Position numbers and translations under genes: made by a program. A DNA stretch of 64,000 nt, from contig JAJRSJ010000033.1 of NCBI GenBank assembly GCA_024278855.1, positions 1 through 64,000 on the forward strand. The letters are read 5' to 3'. Below, piece after piece: positions 51,102 to 61,174 of this stretch. This stretch comes from Alphaproteobacteria bacterium. GTDB taxonomy: Bacteria; Pseudomonadota; Alphaproteobacteria; Caulobacterales; Maricaulaceae. Numbering within the stretch: position 1 is the first letter of the stretch; each line of letters opens with the position of its first letter. The notes beneath the pieces were generated by a model. It did not search any database, was not told the DNA's origin, and was given only the letters and a program-made list of their open reading frames with translations.

Positions 51102-52988
51102 ATGCCGAAAACCCAAAAAAATACATATGACGTCATTGTCATTGGTGGTGGTCACGCCGGATGTGAAGCTGCAAGCGCGGCAGCGCGGGCCGGTGCGCAG
51201 ACCTTGTTGTTGACCCATAGGTTGGACACAATCGGCGAGATGTCTTGCAATCCGGCAATTGGTGGGCTTGGGAAGGGGCATTTGGTACGCGAAATAGACG
51301 CGCTCGGCGGCGAAATGGCCAGGGTTTCAGATGCGTCCGGTATCCAGTTTCGCATGCTTAACCGCTCCAAAGGCCCGGCGGTTCGTGGCCCGCGCACCCA
51401 ATCCGATCGTGCGTTGTATAAAAAAGCCATGCAAGCGGCTCTAATTTCACGTGAAAACCTCAGTATCGCGGCGGGCGCGGTGCGCGACATAATAGTTGAG
51501 GGTGACAGCCTCAAGGGTGCGGTATGTGAGGACGGACAAAAATGGTTTGCCCCAAAAATAGTTTTGACCACAGGCACATTTTTGAAGGGCATGATCCATA
51601 TCGGCGAAAAGACCATACCTGCCGGGCGGCGCGGTAAAGAGGGTATAGAGGCCCCCGCTATTGGTTTGTCGGAGCGGCTGTATGAAAGTGATCTGAAAAT
51701 GGGTCGGCTAAAAACCGGAACCCCGGCCCGTTTAGCTCATAATAGCATCAATTGGGATGTTTTGGAGATGCAGCCCCCAGATGCAGACCCGGTTCCGTTT
51801 TCGTTTATGACAAAGGAAATTACGGTGCCACAAATCGCTTGCGGTATCACACATACCAATGCTGCTACCCACAAAATCATCGCCGATAACCTACAGAAAT
51901 CCGCAATCCATGCCGGTAGTATTTCCGGACGCGGGCCGCGTTATTGCCCGTCTATAGAGGATAAAATCCAGCGCTTTGCGGACCGGGACAAACACCAGAT
52001 TTTTCTGGAACCAGAGGGCCTGCCCGGCACACAAGACGGCGCAGTAGTTTACCCCAACGGAATTTCCACATCTTTACCGCAAGACGTTCAGCTTGCGTTT
52101 TTGAAAACCATAAAGGGCTTGGAAAATGTGCAAGTTAAGCAGTTTGGTTATGCCATAGAATATGATTATGTTGACCCACGAGAATTACGGGCAACACTGG
52201 AAACCCGCCGCATGCCGGGACTATATCTAGCCGGGCAAATCAACGGCACTACAGGCTACGAGGAAGCGGCGGCACAAGGCTTGATGGCGGGCTTGAACGC
52301 GGCGTTGGCGGCGGGGGGAAAACGGCCATTTATCCTCGACCGTTCGCAAGCCTATATCGGTGTGATGATTGATGATCTCATCATCAAAGGCGTGTCTGAC
52401 CCTTACCGCATGTTCACTAGCCGGGCCGAGTACCGCTTGTCTCTGCGGGCGGACAATGCCGACCAACGCCTGACGCCCTTGGCAGATAAGCTTGGTATTC
52501 TCAGCAAAGACCGGACAAAGATTTTTGCCGACAAAATGCAAATGTTGGAGCAGGCTCGTAAACTAGCCGCAAGCCTGTCAAAAACCCCAAGCGAGCTTAA
52601 AAATTACGGAATAAAGGTCAATGCGGACGGTGTCCGTCGTAGTTTGCTAGACTTGTTGGCCTACCCAAATATCACAATAGACAGCTTGCTTTCGGTTTGG
52701 CCCGAGCTAGTTGATTTACCTGTGAATGTAAAAACCGCTCTTGAGGCTGATGCGCTTTACGCCGGATATATTGAGCGCCAAGCCCGCGATATTGCGGCGT
52801 TTAAGCGCGACGAAGGTTTGCGTTTGCCAGAACATCTTGATTATACAAAAATCGGCGGCATTTCGAACGAGGTTCGCGACAGGCTTACAGCGACCCGGCC
52901 GGCAACTTTAGGGCAGGCGGCTCGTATGGAGGGCGTGACACCGGGCGCACTGTCTGCGGTGTTGGCGTATATGAAGAGATCAGCATGA
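51102..52988 (+). CDS. mnmG: tRNA uridine-5-carboxymethylaminomethyl(34) synthesis enzyme
   Basis: [64 protein letters not shown]. Confidence 0.99.
   Translation: MPKTQKNTYDVIVIGGGHAGCEAASAAARAGAQTLLLTHRLDTIGEMSCNPAIGGLGKGHLVREIDALGGEMARVSDASGIQFRMLNRSKGPAVRGPRTQSDRALYKKAMQAALISRENLSIAAGAVRDIIVEGDSLKGAVCEDGQKWFAPKIVLTTGTFLKGMIHIGEKTIPAGRRGKEGIEAPAIGLSERLYESDLKMGRLKTGTPARLAHNSINWDVLEMQPPDADPVPFSFMTKEITVPQIACGITHTNAATHKIIADNLQKSAIHAGSISGRGPRYCPSIEDKIQRFADRDKHQIFLEPEGLPGTQDGAVVYPNGISTSLPQDVQLAFLKTIKGLENVQVKQFGYAIEYDYVDPRELRATLETRRMPGLYLAGQINGTTGYEEAAAQGLMAGLNAALAAGGKRPFILDRSQAYIGVMIDDLIIKGVSDPYRMFTSRAEYRLSLRADNADQRLTPLADKLGILSKDRTKIFADKMQMLEQARKLAASLSKTPSELKNYGIKVNADGVRRSLLDLLAYPNITIDSLLSVWPELVDLPVNVKTALEADALYAGYIERQARDIAAFKRDEGLRLPEHLDYTKIGGISNEVRDRLTATRPATLGQAARMEGVTPGALSAVLAYMKRSA
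51443..51458. promoter_or_regulatory. Degenerate parS-like site inside mnmG
   Basis: aaTTTCACGTGAAAac: 12-bp core identical to parS, outer positions mismatched. Confidence 0.4.
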
Positions 52989-53623
52989 CCCCGGAACAAT
53001 TTCAGCGCCATATATCAAAGGAGGAAAATGTTTCACGTGAAACATTTCTTCTGTTTGAGCAATGGTTAGGCCTGCTAACCCATTGGAATAAAAGGATAAA
53101 TTTAGTTTCGGCACCAACAATATACAATTTCTGGTCGCGTCATGCGTTGGACAGTTGGCAGTTGGTTGAATTGTTACCCAAGGGTACAAAAACTGTACTC
53201 GATATGGGCGCGGGCGCGGGCTTTCCCGGCCTAGCCATGGCGATTGCCTTAAAAGGTCGCCCAGATTGTCTAGGTGCACAAATAACATTGGTGGAATCCA
53301 ATGGTAAGAAATGCAATTTTCTGCGCACAGTGATCCGCGAATTGGCCCTGCCTGCCAAGGTCGTACAATGCCGCGCCGAAAACCTAGAGCCGAAAAATTA
53401 TGATATAATCACCGCCCGTGCTTTTGCGCCCTTGCCCGAATTGCTCGGCTACAGCCTGCCGTTTTTCTCACCTGATACATTGGCCATTTTCCCCAAAGGC
53501 GAAAACTGGCAAAGCGAAGTCACCGCCGCCCGCAAAACCCACACATTTGATTTGACCACAAAAGACAGCCAAACCAGTGAAGCTGCGAAAATCTTGTGCA
53601 TAACAAATCTACAGAGAACATAG
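52985..53623 (+). CDS. rsmG: 16S rRNA (guanine(527)-N7)-methyltransferase
   Basis: [20 protein letters not shown]...[13 protein letters not shown]...[17 protein letters not shown]. Confidence 0.97.
   Translation: MTPEQFQRHISKEENVSRETFLLFEQWLGLLTHWNKRINLVSAPTIYNFWSRHALDSWQLVELLPKGTKTVLDMGAGAGFPGLAMAIALKGRPDCLGAQITLVESNGKKCNFLRTVIRELALPAKVVQCRAENLEPKNYDIITARAFAPLPELLGYSLPFFSPDTLAIFPKGENWQSEVTAARKTHTFDLTTKDSQTSEAAKILCITNLQRT
53029..53044. promoter_or_regulatory. parS: parS site (ParB binding), inside 5' end of rsmG
   Basis: Perfect palindrome TGTTTCACGTGAAACA. Confidence 0.93.
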
Positions 53624-53631
53624 GAGCAGGC

Positions 53632-53850
53632 ATGACCGAAATCCATATAACCCCCAACCTGATCAAGCGCACCCGAAACAAGCTCGGCATGTCGCGGCTT
53701 GAGTTCGCCCGCGCACTGGGTTTCAAAGGCAGCAAACGCACGGTGGACAAAGAAATCATCCAGCTAGAGCGCGGCAAAGCAGAACTATGGCCAGCAAAAC
53801 GCGAGTTGTTTATCGAGATGGTGACGGCGCTGAGGGCGGACAGGGAATGA
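53632..53850 (+). CDS. Small XRE-like helix-turn-helix protein (72 aa)
   Basis: MTEIHITPNLIKRTRNKLGMSRLEFARALGFKGSKRTVDKEIIQLERGKAELWPAKRELFIEMVTALRADRE. Confidence 0.65.
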   Translation: MTEIHITPNLIKRTRNKLGMSRLEFARALGFKGSKRTVDKEIIQLERGKAELWPAKRELFIEMVTALRADRE

Positions 53851-53949
53851 CCCGGACACAAAGCACATACACAATTACCAAATTATCTGTAGGGTGGGTT
53901 GGGGTTTTGCTCGTAACCCACCGCCGTGCAACAGTATCAGGGGAGCAGC

Positions 53950-56900
53950 ATGAGTGAACAACACATAGCCGACTATCTGGCCAAGGTGCAATCCGTCTAC
54001 GCGACCGGGGTTACTACCGAGCATTCGTTTCGTGCGGCGCTTGGGTTTTTGTTTGACGGTGTTGCTGATGATGTGCGGTGTATCAATGAGCCGAAAGCGG
54101 TGGTTGATGTTGGGCGTCCGGATTTTGTTTTCAAGCGCACTATAGGCCAAAACAAGGGTGGAAAACAACAAATCACCGTTGGGCATTGCGAGGCCAAGGA
54201 CATTGACAAAGACATCAATCCCAAGGCCATGAATGATTTCAATAAGGCGCAGTTTGACCGCTATGTCAAAGGCTTGCCCAATCTTGTTTATACCAATGGT
54301 CTGGATTTTCGGTTTTATGTGAACGGTGAGTTTATCCGCGAAATTAGCGTTGCTGATTTCCTCATGGGCATTGTCCCCAAGCCGGAGAATTACGGCGCAC
54401 TTTATGCGGCCCTCAAGGATTTCACGGCCCAACGCTTGCAAACAATAACGTCCGCCAAAGCATTAGCCCAGATGATGGCCGGAAAGGCGGTGTTGATCAA
54501 AACCGTATTGGCTAATACTTTACGTGCAGACGCAGATCTGGAATCTGAACTGGCCGGACAATATAAAGCCTTCAAAGACCAACTTATCCACGATTTGACC
54601 ATAGAGGGGTTTGCCGATATTTACGCCGAGACCATAGCCTACGGCCTGTTTGCAGCGCGGCTGCACGACGAAACGCCCCAGGATTTTTCGCGAGAGGAAG
54701 CTCTGGAGCTATTGCCCAAATCCAACCCGTTTTTGCGAAAATTATTTTCCTATGTGGCCGGGCCGAGCTTGGACGAACGTATCAGGCGCGACATTGACGA
54801 ATTGGCGGAAATATTTCAGGCGACAAACCTGCAAAAACTGTTCAAAAATTTTGGTAGTTTCACCAAGCGCAATGACCCGTTCATCCATTTTTACGAGACA
54901 TTTCTGGCCGAGTATAACCCGAAAAAACGCAAGGCCAGAGGCGTGTGGTACACGCCCGAACCGGTGGTTAATTTTATTGTCCGGGCCGTGGATGATGTGC
55001 TGAAATCCGAATTTGGATTGAGCGATGGTCTGGCCGATACCAGTAAAATACCGGTGAAAATTGATACGGGGCAAACGGACAAATCCGGCAAAGCCAAATA
55101 CGAGCTGCGCGAAATGCACCGGGTGCAAATTCTGGATCCGGCCACGGGCACCGGCACGTTTTTGGCCGAAGTCATCAAACAGATTGCCCCGAAAATACAA
55201 GACATCGCCCCGGCCCAATGGTCTAAATATGTCGAGGACGATTTAATCCCGCGCTTGCACGGGTTCGAGCTGCTCATGGCAAGCTATGCCATGTGCCATA
55301 TGAAGCTTGATATGATGCTGACCGATATGGGCTATAAACCAACTAAAGCCGAACCACCGCGCCTAAATGTATTTCTAACCAATTCACTGGAAGAGGGCGA
55401 ACGTGAAGTTAGAGATTTATTCATGGCCAGATGGCTGTCCGACGAAGCCAAAGGCGCCAACGAAGTCAAACGCGATAAGCCAATAATGTGTATTATAGGC
55501 AACCCGCCTTATTCGGTGAGCAGTTCAAATAAAAGCCCGTTCATCGAGGCCTTGGTTGCGGATTATAAAAAAGATTTGAACGAACGTAATATCCAGCCTT
55601 TGTCAGACGATTATATAAAATTCATTCGCCTGTCCCAACATTTGATCGACAAAAACGGTGAGGGGGTCTTGGCATTTATTACCAATAACTCCTATCTGGA
55701 CGGGCTTATCCACCGCCAAATGCGCAAATGTTTGTTAGAGGGTTTTGATAAAATCTATGTGGTTGATTTACATGGCAGCACCAAGAAAAAAGAACGCGCC
55801 CCAGACGGTAGTGCAGACAAAAATGTGTTCGATATTATGCAAGGTGTGAGTATTTTGGTGGCGGTGAAAACCAAGACGGACAAGAAAAAAGGAACGCTTG
55901 CAAGTGTACGGCATTTGGATTTATGGGGGGGGCGTAAAGACAAGAATGAAAAGCTCTTTGCTTTAAACATACGGAAAAAAATATTTCAAAAAATAGAAAC
56001 CCCAGAACCGAATTATTTTTTGGTGCCGAAAGATTTTGCTGCGCAAGAGGAATATGAAAAGGGGTTTAAGGTGTTTGATTTAATGTCCATAAACTCTTCA
56101 GGAATAAAAACGCATAAAGATAAATTTGCCATTAGTTTTGATAAAAAAACAATTATTTCAAGGGTAGAAGATACCTATTCATTGGAGCGTGAAGAGCTTC
56201 GTACAAAATATAAACTGGGCAAAGATGCGAGAGACTGGAAAGTGTCTTATATGCAGTTAGATGTTAGAGAAAATCTTTCCAATAAATTGTACATGCAATT
56301 AGACTATCGTCCTTTTGATAAACGTTGGACGTACTACACAGGGAAAACAAAGGGCTTCCATAGTTATCCCCGTGAAGCAATAATAAAGCACATGCTAGAG
56401 AAAGATAATTTTTCTATGTTATTTAAGCGCTCGAGAATTTTGGGTGAGCATCAGTCATTTAAACACGTATCAGTATCAAGAGGGCTCCTAGACTTAAACT
56501 ATTTTGGTGACCAAAGTTTCTTTCTCCCCCTCTACCTCTACCCCAACACCACCACCTCACAATCCGATGCGTTTGCGCCTACTGAGCGCACCGTCAATAT
56601 GGACGCGAAAATCCGGGCTAAAATCGAGAAATCCGCTAGCGGTAAAAAACACGGCACACCGGACGAGCTTGCGATATTTGATTATATTTATGGGGTGCTG
56701 CATTGCCCGGCTTACCGCGAAACCTATAAGGAATTTCTCAAGATAGATTTCCCGCGTGTGCCTTATCCGGCCTCGCCCGCCAGTTTTTGGGATATCAGCG
56801 CCAAGGGTACGCAATTGCGCAAGCTACATTTGATGGACGACGAAGCCATTGGCAAAACGCCTTACAAATTTGACGGCACCCCGAACGAAATGGGCGATAG

Positions 56901-57168
56901 TGTGGTGGACAAACCCAAATTCACGCCGGGCGCGGGTAAGGTCGGCACCGTCCACATCAATGAAACCCAATATTTTGAAGATGTGCCGCGCACTGCATGG
57001 GAGTTTTATATTGGCGGCTATCAGCCAGCCCAAAAATGGCTCAAAGACCGCAAGGGCAGGACGCTTAGTTTCGATGATATCCGCCACTACCAAAGAATAA
57101 TAAAAATCTTGAGCGAGACCGACCGGATTATGCAGACAATCGATATGGATTTGGGGGATAAGCCATGA
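53950..57168 (+). CDS. Type ISP/IIG-like restriction-modification enzyme (N6-adenine DNA methylase, apparently without helicase domain)
   Basis: N-terminal PDFVFKR...GHCEAKDI (PD-(D/E)xK-like); RKARGVWYTPEPVVNFIVRAVDDVL; ILDPATGTGTFLAEVI; IIGNPPYSVSSSN. Confidence 0.85.
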   Translation: MSEQHIADYLAKVQSVYATGVTTEHSFRAALGFLFDGVADDVRCINEPKAVVDVGRPDFVFKRTIGQNKGGKQQITVGHCEAKDIDKDINPKAMNDFNKAQFDRYVKGLPNLVYTNGLDFRFYVNGEFIREISVADFLMGIVPKPENYGALYAALKDFTAQRLQTITSAKALAQMMAGKAVLIKTVLANTLRADADLESELAGQYKAFKDQLIHDLTIEGFADIYAETIAYGLFAARLHDETPQDFSREEALELLPKSNPFLRKLFSYVAGPSLDERIRRDIDELAEIFQATNLQKLFKNFGSFTKRNDPFIHFYETFLAEYNPKKRKARGVWYTPEPVVNFIVRAVDDVLKSEFGLSDGLADTSKIPVKIDTGQTDKSGKAKYELREMHRVQILDPATGTGTFLAEVIKQIAPKIQDIAPAQWSKYVEDDLIPRLHGFELLMASYAMCHMKLDMMLTDMGYKPTKAEPPRLNVFLTNSLEEGEREVRDLFMARWLSDEAKGANEVKRDKPIMCIIGNPPYSVSSSNKSPFIEALVADYKKDLNERNIQPLSDDYIKFIRLSQHLIDKNGEGVLAFITNNSYLDGLIHRQMRKCLLEGFDKIYVVDLHGSTKKKERAPDGSADKNVFDIMQGVSILVAVKTKTDKKKGTLASVRHLDLWGGRKDKNEKLFALNIRKKIFQKIETPEPNYFLVPKDFAAQEEYEKGFKVFDLMSINSSGIKTHKDKFAISFDKKTIISRVEDTYSLEREELRTKYKLGKDARDWKVSYMQLDVRENLSNKLYMQLDYRPFDKRWTYYTGKTKGFHSYPREAIIKHMLEKDNFSMLFKRSRILGEHQSFKHVSVSRGLLDLNYFGDQSFFLPLYLYPNTTTSQSDAFAPTERTVNMDAKIRAKIEKSASGKKHGTPDELAIFDYIYGVLHCPAYRETYKEFLKIDFPRVPYPASPASFWDISAKGTQLRKLHLMDDEAIGKTPYKFDGTPNEMGDSVVDKPKFTPGAGKVGTVHINETQYFEDVPRTAWEFYIGGYQPAQKWLKDRKGRTLSFDDIRHYQRIIKILSETDRIMQTIDMDLGDKP

Positions 57169-57186
57169 CGGCGGTGCGGCACAATT

Positions 57187-57386
57187 TTTCCTTCCTCCGT
57201 TTACGGGGGAAGTACCCCTCGTTCTTCAGAGGGGGGATGGGGGCGGCGCTCTTGTGCCGATACGGTGTTGCGGTAAGTTGCTGGCTTATTGGGGTTACGG
57301 GTTTGTTATCAAGTTTCGTACCGGGCCAAGAAGCCCGGCCCCCATCCCCCCTTCGGGGTACTTCCCCCGTAAACGGAGGAAGGAAA
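57187..57386. repeat. ~200-bp intergenic inverted-repeat (MITE/RIME-like) element
   Basis: Left arm TTTCCTTCCTCCGTTTACGGGGGAAGTACCCC...GGGGGGATGGGGGC; reverse complement of right arm TTTCCTTCCTCCGTTTACGGGGGAAGTACCCCGAAGGGGGGATGGGGGC. Confidence 0.85.
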
Positions 57387-57424
57387 GAGCGTGCGTCCAT
57401 CAGAAATCATTTCAAGGTTAAACC

Positions 57425-58255
57425 ATGACACAAAAAACACGCACTATCGCTATCGTCAACCAAAAAGGCGGGGTTGGGAAAACCACTACGTCTATCAATT
57501 TGGCGGCGGCGTTGGCGGCGCAGGGGCAGTCCGTTTTGTTGATTGATTTGGACCCCCAAGGCAATGCCACCACCGGACTTGGCCAAAGAAAAGGGCGCAG
57601 GCACGGTGCGACGGACATTACACTTTATGATGTGATTGTGGACGAGGCGGGCTTGGCGGCGGCGGTGGTGGACACGGATGTGGCCGGGTTGACATTGGTC
57701 GCGTCCGATATGGATATGTCCGGGGCCGAACTGGCTATTGGTAATTCGCCGGGGCGCACGACGCGGCTCAAATCTGCGCTGTCGGACTATTTGGCATCAC
57801 TACAAGACCCACCGGATTATGTGTTGATCGATTGCCCACCGGCACTTGGGCTGTTGACGGTCAACGCTTTGTCTGCGGCGCGGTCGGTATTGGTGCCTTT
57901 GCAGTGCGAGTTTTATGCTTTGGAGGGATTGTCGCAACTCCTCAAAACCATCGAGGTTGCCAAGGCGTCGGTTAATCCGGATCTGGTCATCGACGGGGTG
58001 ATGCTGACCATGTATGACAGGCGCAACAGGTTGTCGGACCAAGTGGCAGCAGATGTACGCAAACATCTTGGCCGGGCCGTGTTAGAGACCATAATCCCGC
58101 GCAATGTCCGCATCGCCGAAGCCCCAAGTTTCGGCAAGCCAGTGACGCAGTATGATCCAAAATGCAAAGGCGCGTTGCCCTATATGGCATTGGCTAAAGA
58201 ATTATTATTGCGCCACGGTAAAAACCGCGCGCTTGAAGGAGACCAACATGTCTGA
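57425..58255 (+). CDS. parA: Chromosome partitioning ATPase ParA
   Basis: RTIAIVNQKGGVGKTTTSINLAAALAAQGQSVLLIDLDPQGNATTGLG. Confidence 0.98.
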   Translation: MTQKTRTIAIVNQKGGVGKTTTSINLAAALAAQGQSVLLIDLDPQGNATTGLGQRKGRRHGATDITLYDVIVDEAGLAAAVVDTDVAGLTLVASDMDMSGAELAIGNSPGRTTRLKSALSDYLASLQDPPDYVLIDCPPALGLLTVNALSAARSVLVPLQCEFYALEGLSQLLKTIEVAKASVNPDLVIDGVMLTMYDRRNRLSDQVAADVRKHLGRAVLETIIPRNVRIAEAPSFGKPVTQYDPKCKGALPYMALAKELLLRHGKNRALEGDQHV

Positions 58256-59258
58256 TAAAAAACCAGTTGCATTAAAACTCGGCCGAGGATTATCGGCTCT
58301 AATGACTGACATTGCCGCTCCGGAAAATGCAGAAATAGCTGAACAAGACACTAACCAAGACATTAAACAAGGCGTGCCACCGAGCCAAGGCGGCAAGCCG
58401 CCCGTGCGCGACGAAAAAAACAACCCTGACCGTGCGCAAGCTTTGGTTGGGCGCGGCATTCATGAAATCCCGATTGATAAACTTCAGCGAAACTCTGCCC
58501 AACCGCGCAAATATTTTGACAAAGTGAAACTAGCGGAGCTGGCCAACTCTATTAAACAAAAAGGTGTTCTACAGCCAATTTTGGTGCGGCCCCTGCTAAC
58601 GACGTCCGGCGTTGAGGCCAATAAAATATCCGGCTACCAAATCGTTGCCGGAGAACGCCGTTGGCACGCCGCTCAAGCGGCCGGGCTAGAAGTCATCCCG
58701 GCACTTATTAGGGAATTGTCCGAACAAGAGGTTTTGGAAATCGGCGTTATCGAAAATGTGCAAAGAACCGATTTAAACCCCATGGAAGAAGCCAAAGCCT
58801 ATGCGGCCTTGATGCGGCAATTTGGTCGCAAGCAAAGCGAAATTGCCGAGGCAACTGGCAAAAGCCGCTCCCATGTTGCCAATTGTTTGCGTTTGCTAAA
58901 CCTGCCGGAGTTGGCGCAGGAATATCTGGAAGGCGGCAAAATCACCGCAGGCCATGCCCGCGCCATATTATCGGCCCCCGACCCGCAAGCCTTGGCAGAG
59001 GCGATTGTCAAAGACGGGTTATCGGTACGGGCGGCAGAGAAATGGGCCAAAGCGGCCCATAAAACAATGGGGGGGCAGCGGCCCGCAAGCCCGCAAGCCC
59101 GTGATATCAATCTACAGGCGGTTGAGCGAGGATTGACGGAATTCATCGGTATGAATGTGACCATAACCCACAAAAACCCCGGCGGGATAATGAACATAAG
59201 ATACAAAAGTCTAGCACAATTTGACGAGTTGCTAAAACTGCTTAAAAAAGACAAATAA
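58248..59258 (+). CDS. parB: Chromosome partitioning protein ParB
   Basis: LGRGLSALM...IPIDKLQRNSAQPRKYFDKVKLAELANSIKQKGVLQPILVRP...YQIVAGERRWHAAQAAGL. Confidence 0.98.
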   Translation: MSDKKPVALKLGRGLSALMTDIAAPENAEIAEQDTNQDIKQGVPPSQGGKPPVRDEKNNPDRAQALVGRGIHEIPIDKLQRNSAQPRKYFDKVKLAELANSIKQKGVLQPILVRPLLTTSGVEANKISGYQIVAGERRWHAAQAAGLEVIPALIRELSEQEVLEIGVIENVQRTDLNPMEEAKAYAALMRQFGRKQSEIAEATGKSRSHVANCLRLLNLPELAQEYLEGGKITAGHARAILSAPDPQALAEAIVKDGLSVRAAEKWAKAAHKTMGGQRPASPQARDINLQAVERGLTEFIGMNVTITHKNPGGIMNIRYKSLAQFDELLKLLKKDK

Positions 59259-59292
59259 CTTGCCTTAAAGAGCCAAAAAACTGGAACTATAA

Positions 59293-60687
59293 ATGAAAAC
59301 CGATTTTGACATTTTGGTGGTTGGCGGCGGGCTCGTGGGCCTAACCGCCGCTCTGGCGTGTGCCCAAGCCGGGTTTCGCATTGGGGTGGTCGATATAGAA
59401 AAACCGTCCGCGCAATTGGCCGCACACCACGACGGGCGTGCGTCTGCGATTAGCGTCGCCAGTTTTCGCATGATGCGGGCTTTGGGGGTTGCGGATGCCC
59501 TAATAGAGAAAAAGGTGCGTGGTGATGACACTCACGCCGGGCCGATCAGGAAAATATTGGTCAGCGACGGGCAGGCCGGCGCCACCCCCTCGCCGCTAAC
59601 TTTGTTCTTTGACAGCGCACAAATCGCCGATGCCAATGACGGTGAACCGCTTGGTTATATGGTTGAGAACCGCCGCATGCGCCACGCATTGCACGCTGAG
59701 GCGAAAAAATGCGAAAACATCACATGGATCGCCCCGGCCCGGATTAAAGACATTATTGCGGACGACGCTAAAACCACAATCGTATTTGACGACGACAAAA
59801 CCCTAAGCGCTTCATTATTGGTTGCGGCGGACGGGCGCAATTCTTTCGTGCGCCGCAAGGCCGGTATTGGGGTAATGTCTTGGCCGTGCCACCAAAAAGC
59901 CATTGTCACCACGGTCGAGCATGAACTGCCCCACGGCGACATTGCCCATGAACTGTTCTTGCCTGCCGGGCCGTTCGCCATATTGCCCTTAACCGGTAAC
60001 CGGGCCAGTATTGTCTGGACGGAAACACCCCGCGCCGCCGATGCGGCTATGGCTTTGGACGACGAGAGTTTTGCGGCGGAATTGTCGCGGCGGTTCGGAG
60101 ATTTTCTGGGCTGGGTCAAGCCCATAGCACCGCGTTGGTGTTATCCATTATCTTTCCAACACGCCAAAACCTATGTCGGCGAGCGGTTGGTTTTGGTTGG
60201 GGACGCGGCCCATGCCATCCACCCTATTGCCGGGCAGGGGTTTAATATGGGGATGCGGGACGGGGCGGCGCTAGCAGAGATTTTGGTACAGGCCCGCGCA
60301 GAGGGTCGGGATTTGGGCGACGGGTTTGTTTTGGCGCAATTCGAGGCCTGGCGTAAATTTGATAACACTGCGCTGACTTTGGCCTGCGATATGTTCAACC
60401 GTCTATTCTCTAACAATATCGCGCCAGTAAAGCATGCAAGGCGTATTGGGCTAAGTGTCGTGGACAAGCTTCCGCCAGTACGACAATTTTTCATGAAGGA
60501 GGCGAGCGGACAAATTGGCGACCTCCCCCCGTTATTACGCGGGGAAGCTTACAAGAGGCGAGGAGGGAGCGGTAGCGAGCGACCGGGAAACATAAAGAGG
60601 CGAGGAGGGAGCGGTAGCGAGCGACCGGGAAACATAAAGAGGCGAGGCGGGAGCGGTAGCGACCGGCCGGGAGGGGTGGTGTTATGA
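59293..60687 (+). CDS. UbiH/UbiF/COQ6-family FAD-dependent hydroxylase with repetitive C-terminal extension
   Basis: FDILVVGGGLVGLTAALACAQAGFRIGVVD...RLVLVGDAAHAIHPIAGQGFNMGMRDGAAL. Confidence 0.93.
   Translation: MKTDFDILVVGGGLVGLTAALACAQAGFRIGVVDIEKPSAQLAAHHDGRASAISVASFRMMRALGVADALIEKKVRGDDTHAGPIRKILVSDGQAGATPSPLTLFFDSAQIADANDGEPLGYMVENRRMRHALHAEAKKCENITWIAPARIKDIIADDAKTTIVFDDDKTLSASLLVAADGRNSFVRRKAGIGVMSWPCHQKAIVTTVEHELPHGDIAHELFLPAGPFAILPLTGNRASIVWTETPRAADAAMALDDESFAAELSRRFGDFLGWVKPIAPRWCYPLSFQHAKTYVGERLVLVGDAAHAIHPIAGQGFNMGMRDGAALAEILVQARAEGRDLGDGFVLAQFEAWRKFDNTALTLACDMFNRLFSNNIAPVKHARRIGLSVVDKLPPVRQFFMKEASGQIGDLPPLLRGEAYKRRGGSGSERPGNIKRRGGSGSERPGNIKRRGGSGSDRPGGVVL
60555..60667 (+). repeat. 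42-bp in-frame tandem repeat, ~2.7 copies
   Basis: gaggcgaggagggagcggtagcgagcgaccgggaaacataaa repeated at 60555 and 60597, partial at 60639; encodes RRGGSGSERPGNIK. Confidence 0.92.
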
Positions 60688-61025
60688 ATTTCTACGGCCT
60701 TAAAGCCTGTGACACCTGTCGCAAAGCACAAAAAGAATTACGGGCGGCAGGGCGGGAGTTTGCAGTGATCGATGTACGCGCCGATGGAGTTAGCGCCAGC
60801 AAATTACAAAAATGGACAACAAAGGCCGATTGGAAAAAACTCCTGAACACAAGATCAACCAGTTGGCGCAATCTAGCGGCAGGTGACAAAGACAATATAG
60901 ACGAAACCAAAGCGGTCACGCTTATGGCCCAACACCCAACCTTGATAAAGCGCCCTGTTATTGAAGTGGACGGGAAGTTGTTGGTCGGGTGGAGCTCGCA
61001 AACAAAGGCGGCTTTGCTGTTATAA
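60684..61025 (+). CDS. ArsC/Spx/YffB-family protein
   Basis: MNFYGLKACDTCRKAQKELRAAGREFAVIDVRADGVSASKLQKW...LIKRPVIEVDGKLLVGW. Confidence 0.9.
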   Translation: MNFYGLKACDTCRKAQKELRAAGREFAVIDVRADGVSASKLQKWTTKADWKKLLNTRSTSWRNLAAGDKDNIDETKAVTLMAQHPTLIKRPVIEVDGKLLVGWSSQTKAALLL

Positions 61026-61174
61026 TACGGAATTAAAGTTTTGAATCCAGAATTGTGAAGCCGCCATAACCTTGCCACAATTGGAGGCTTAAAGCAGTAT
61101 TGTAGCCATTGAAGCCTATTGGAAATTGGTTACAATGGGTAAAACTTAACCCGCGTTTCAGTTTGGGAGATTTT

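Noticed and set aside
57128-57400. ORFs across the 57.2-kb inverted repeat
   Set aside because: Translations of a palindromic repeat in both directions, typical spurious calls.
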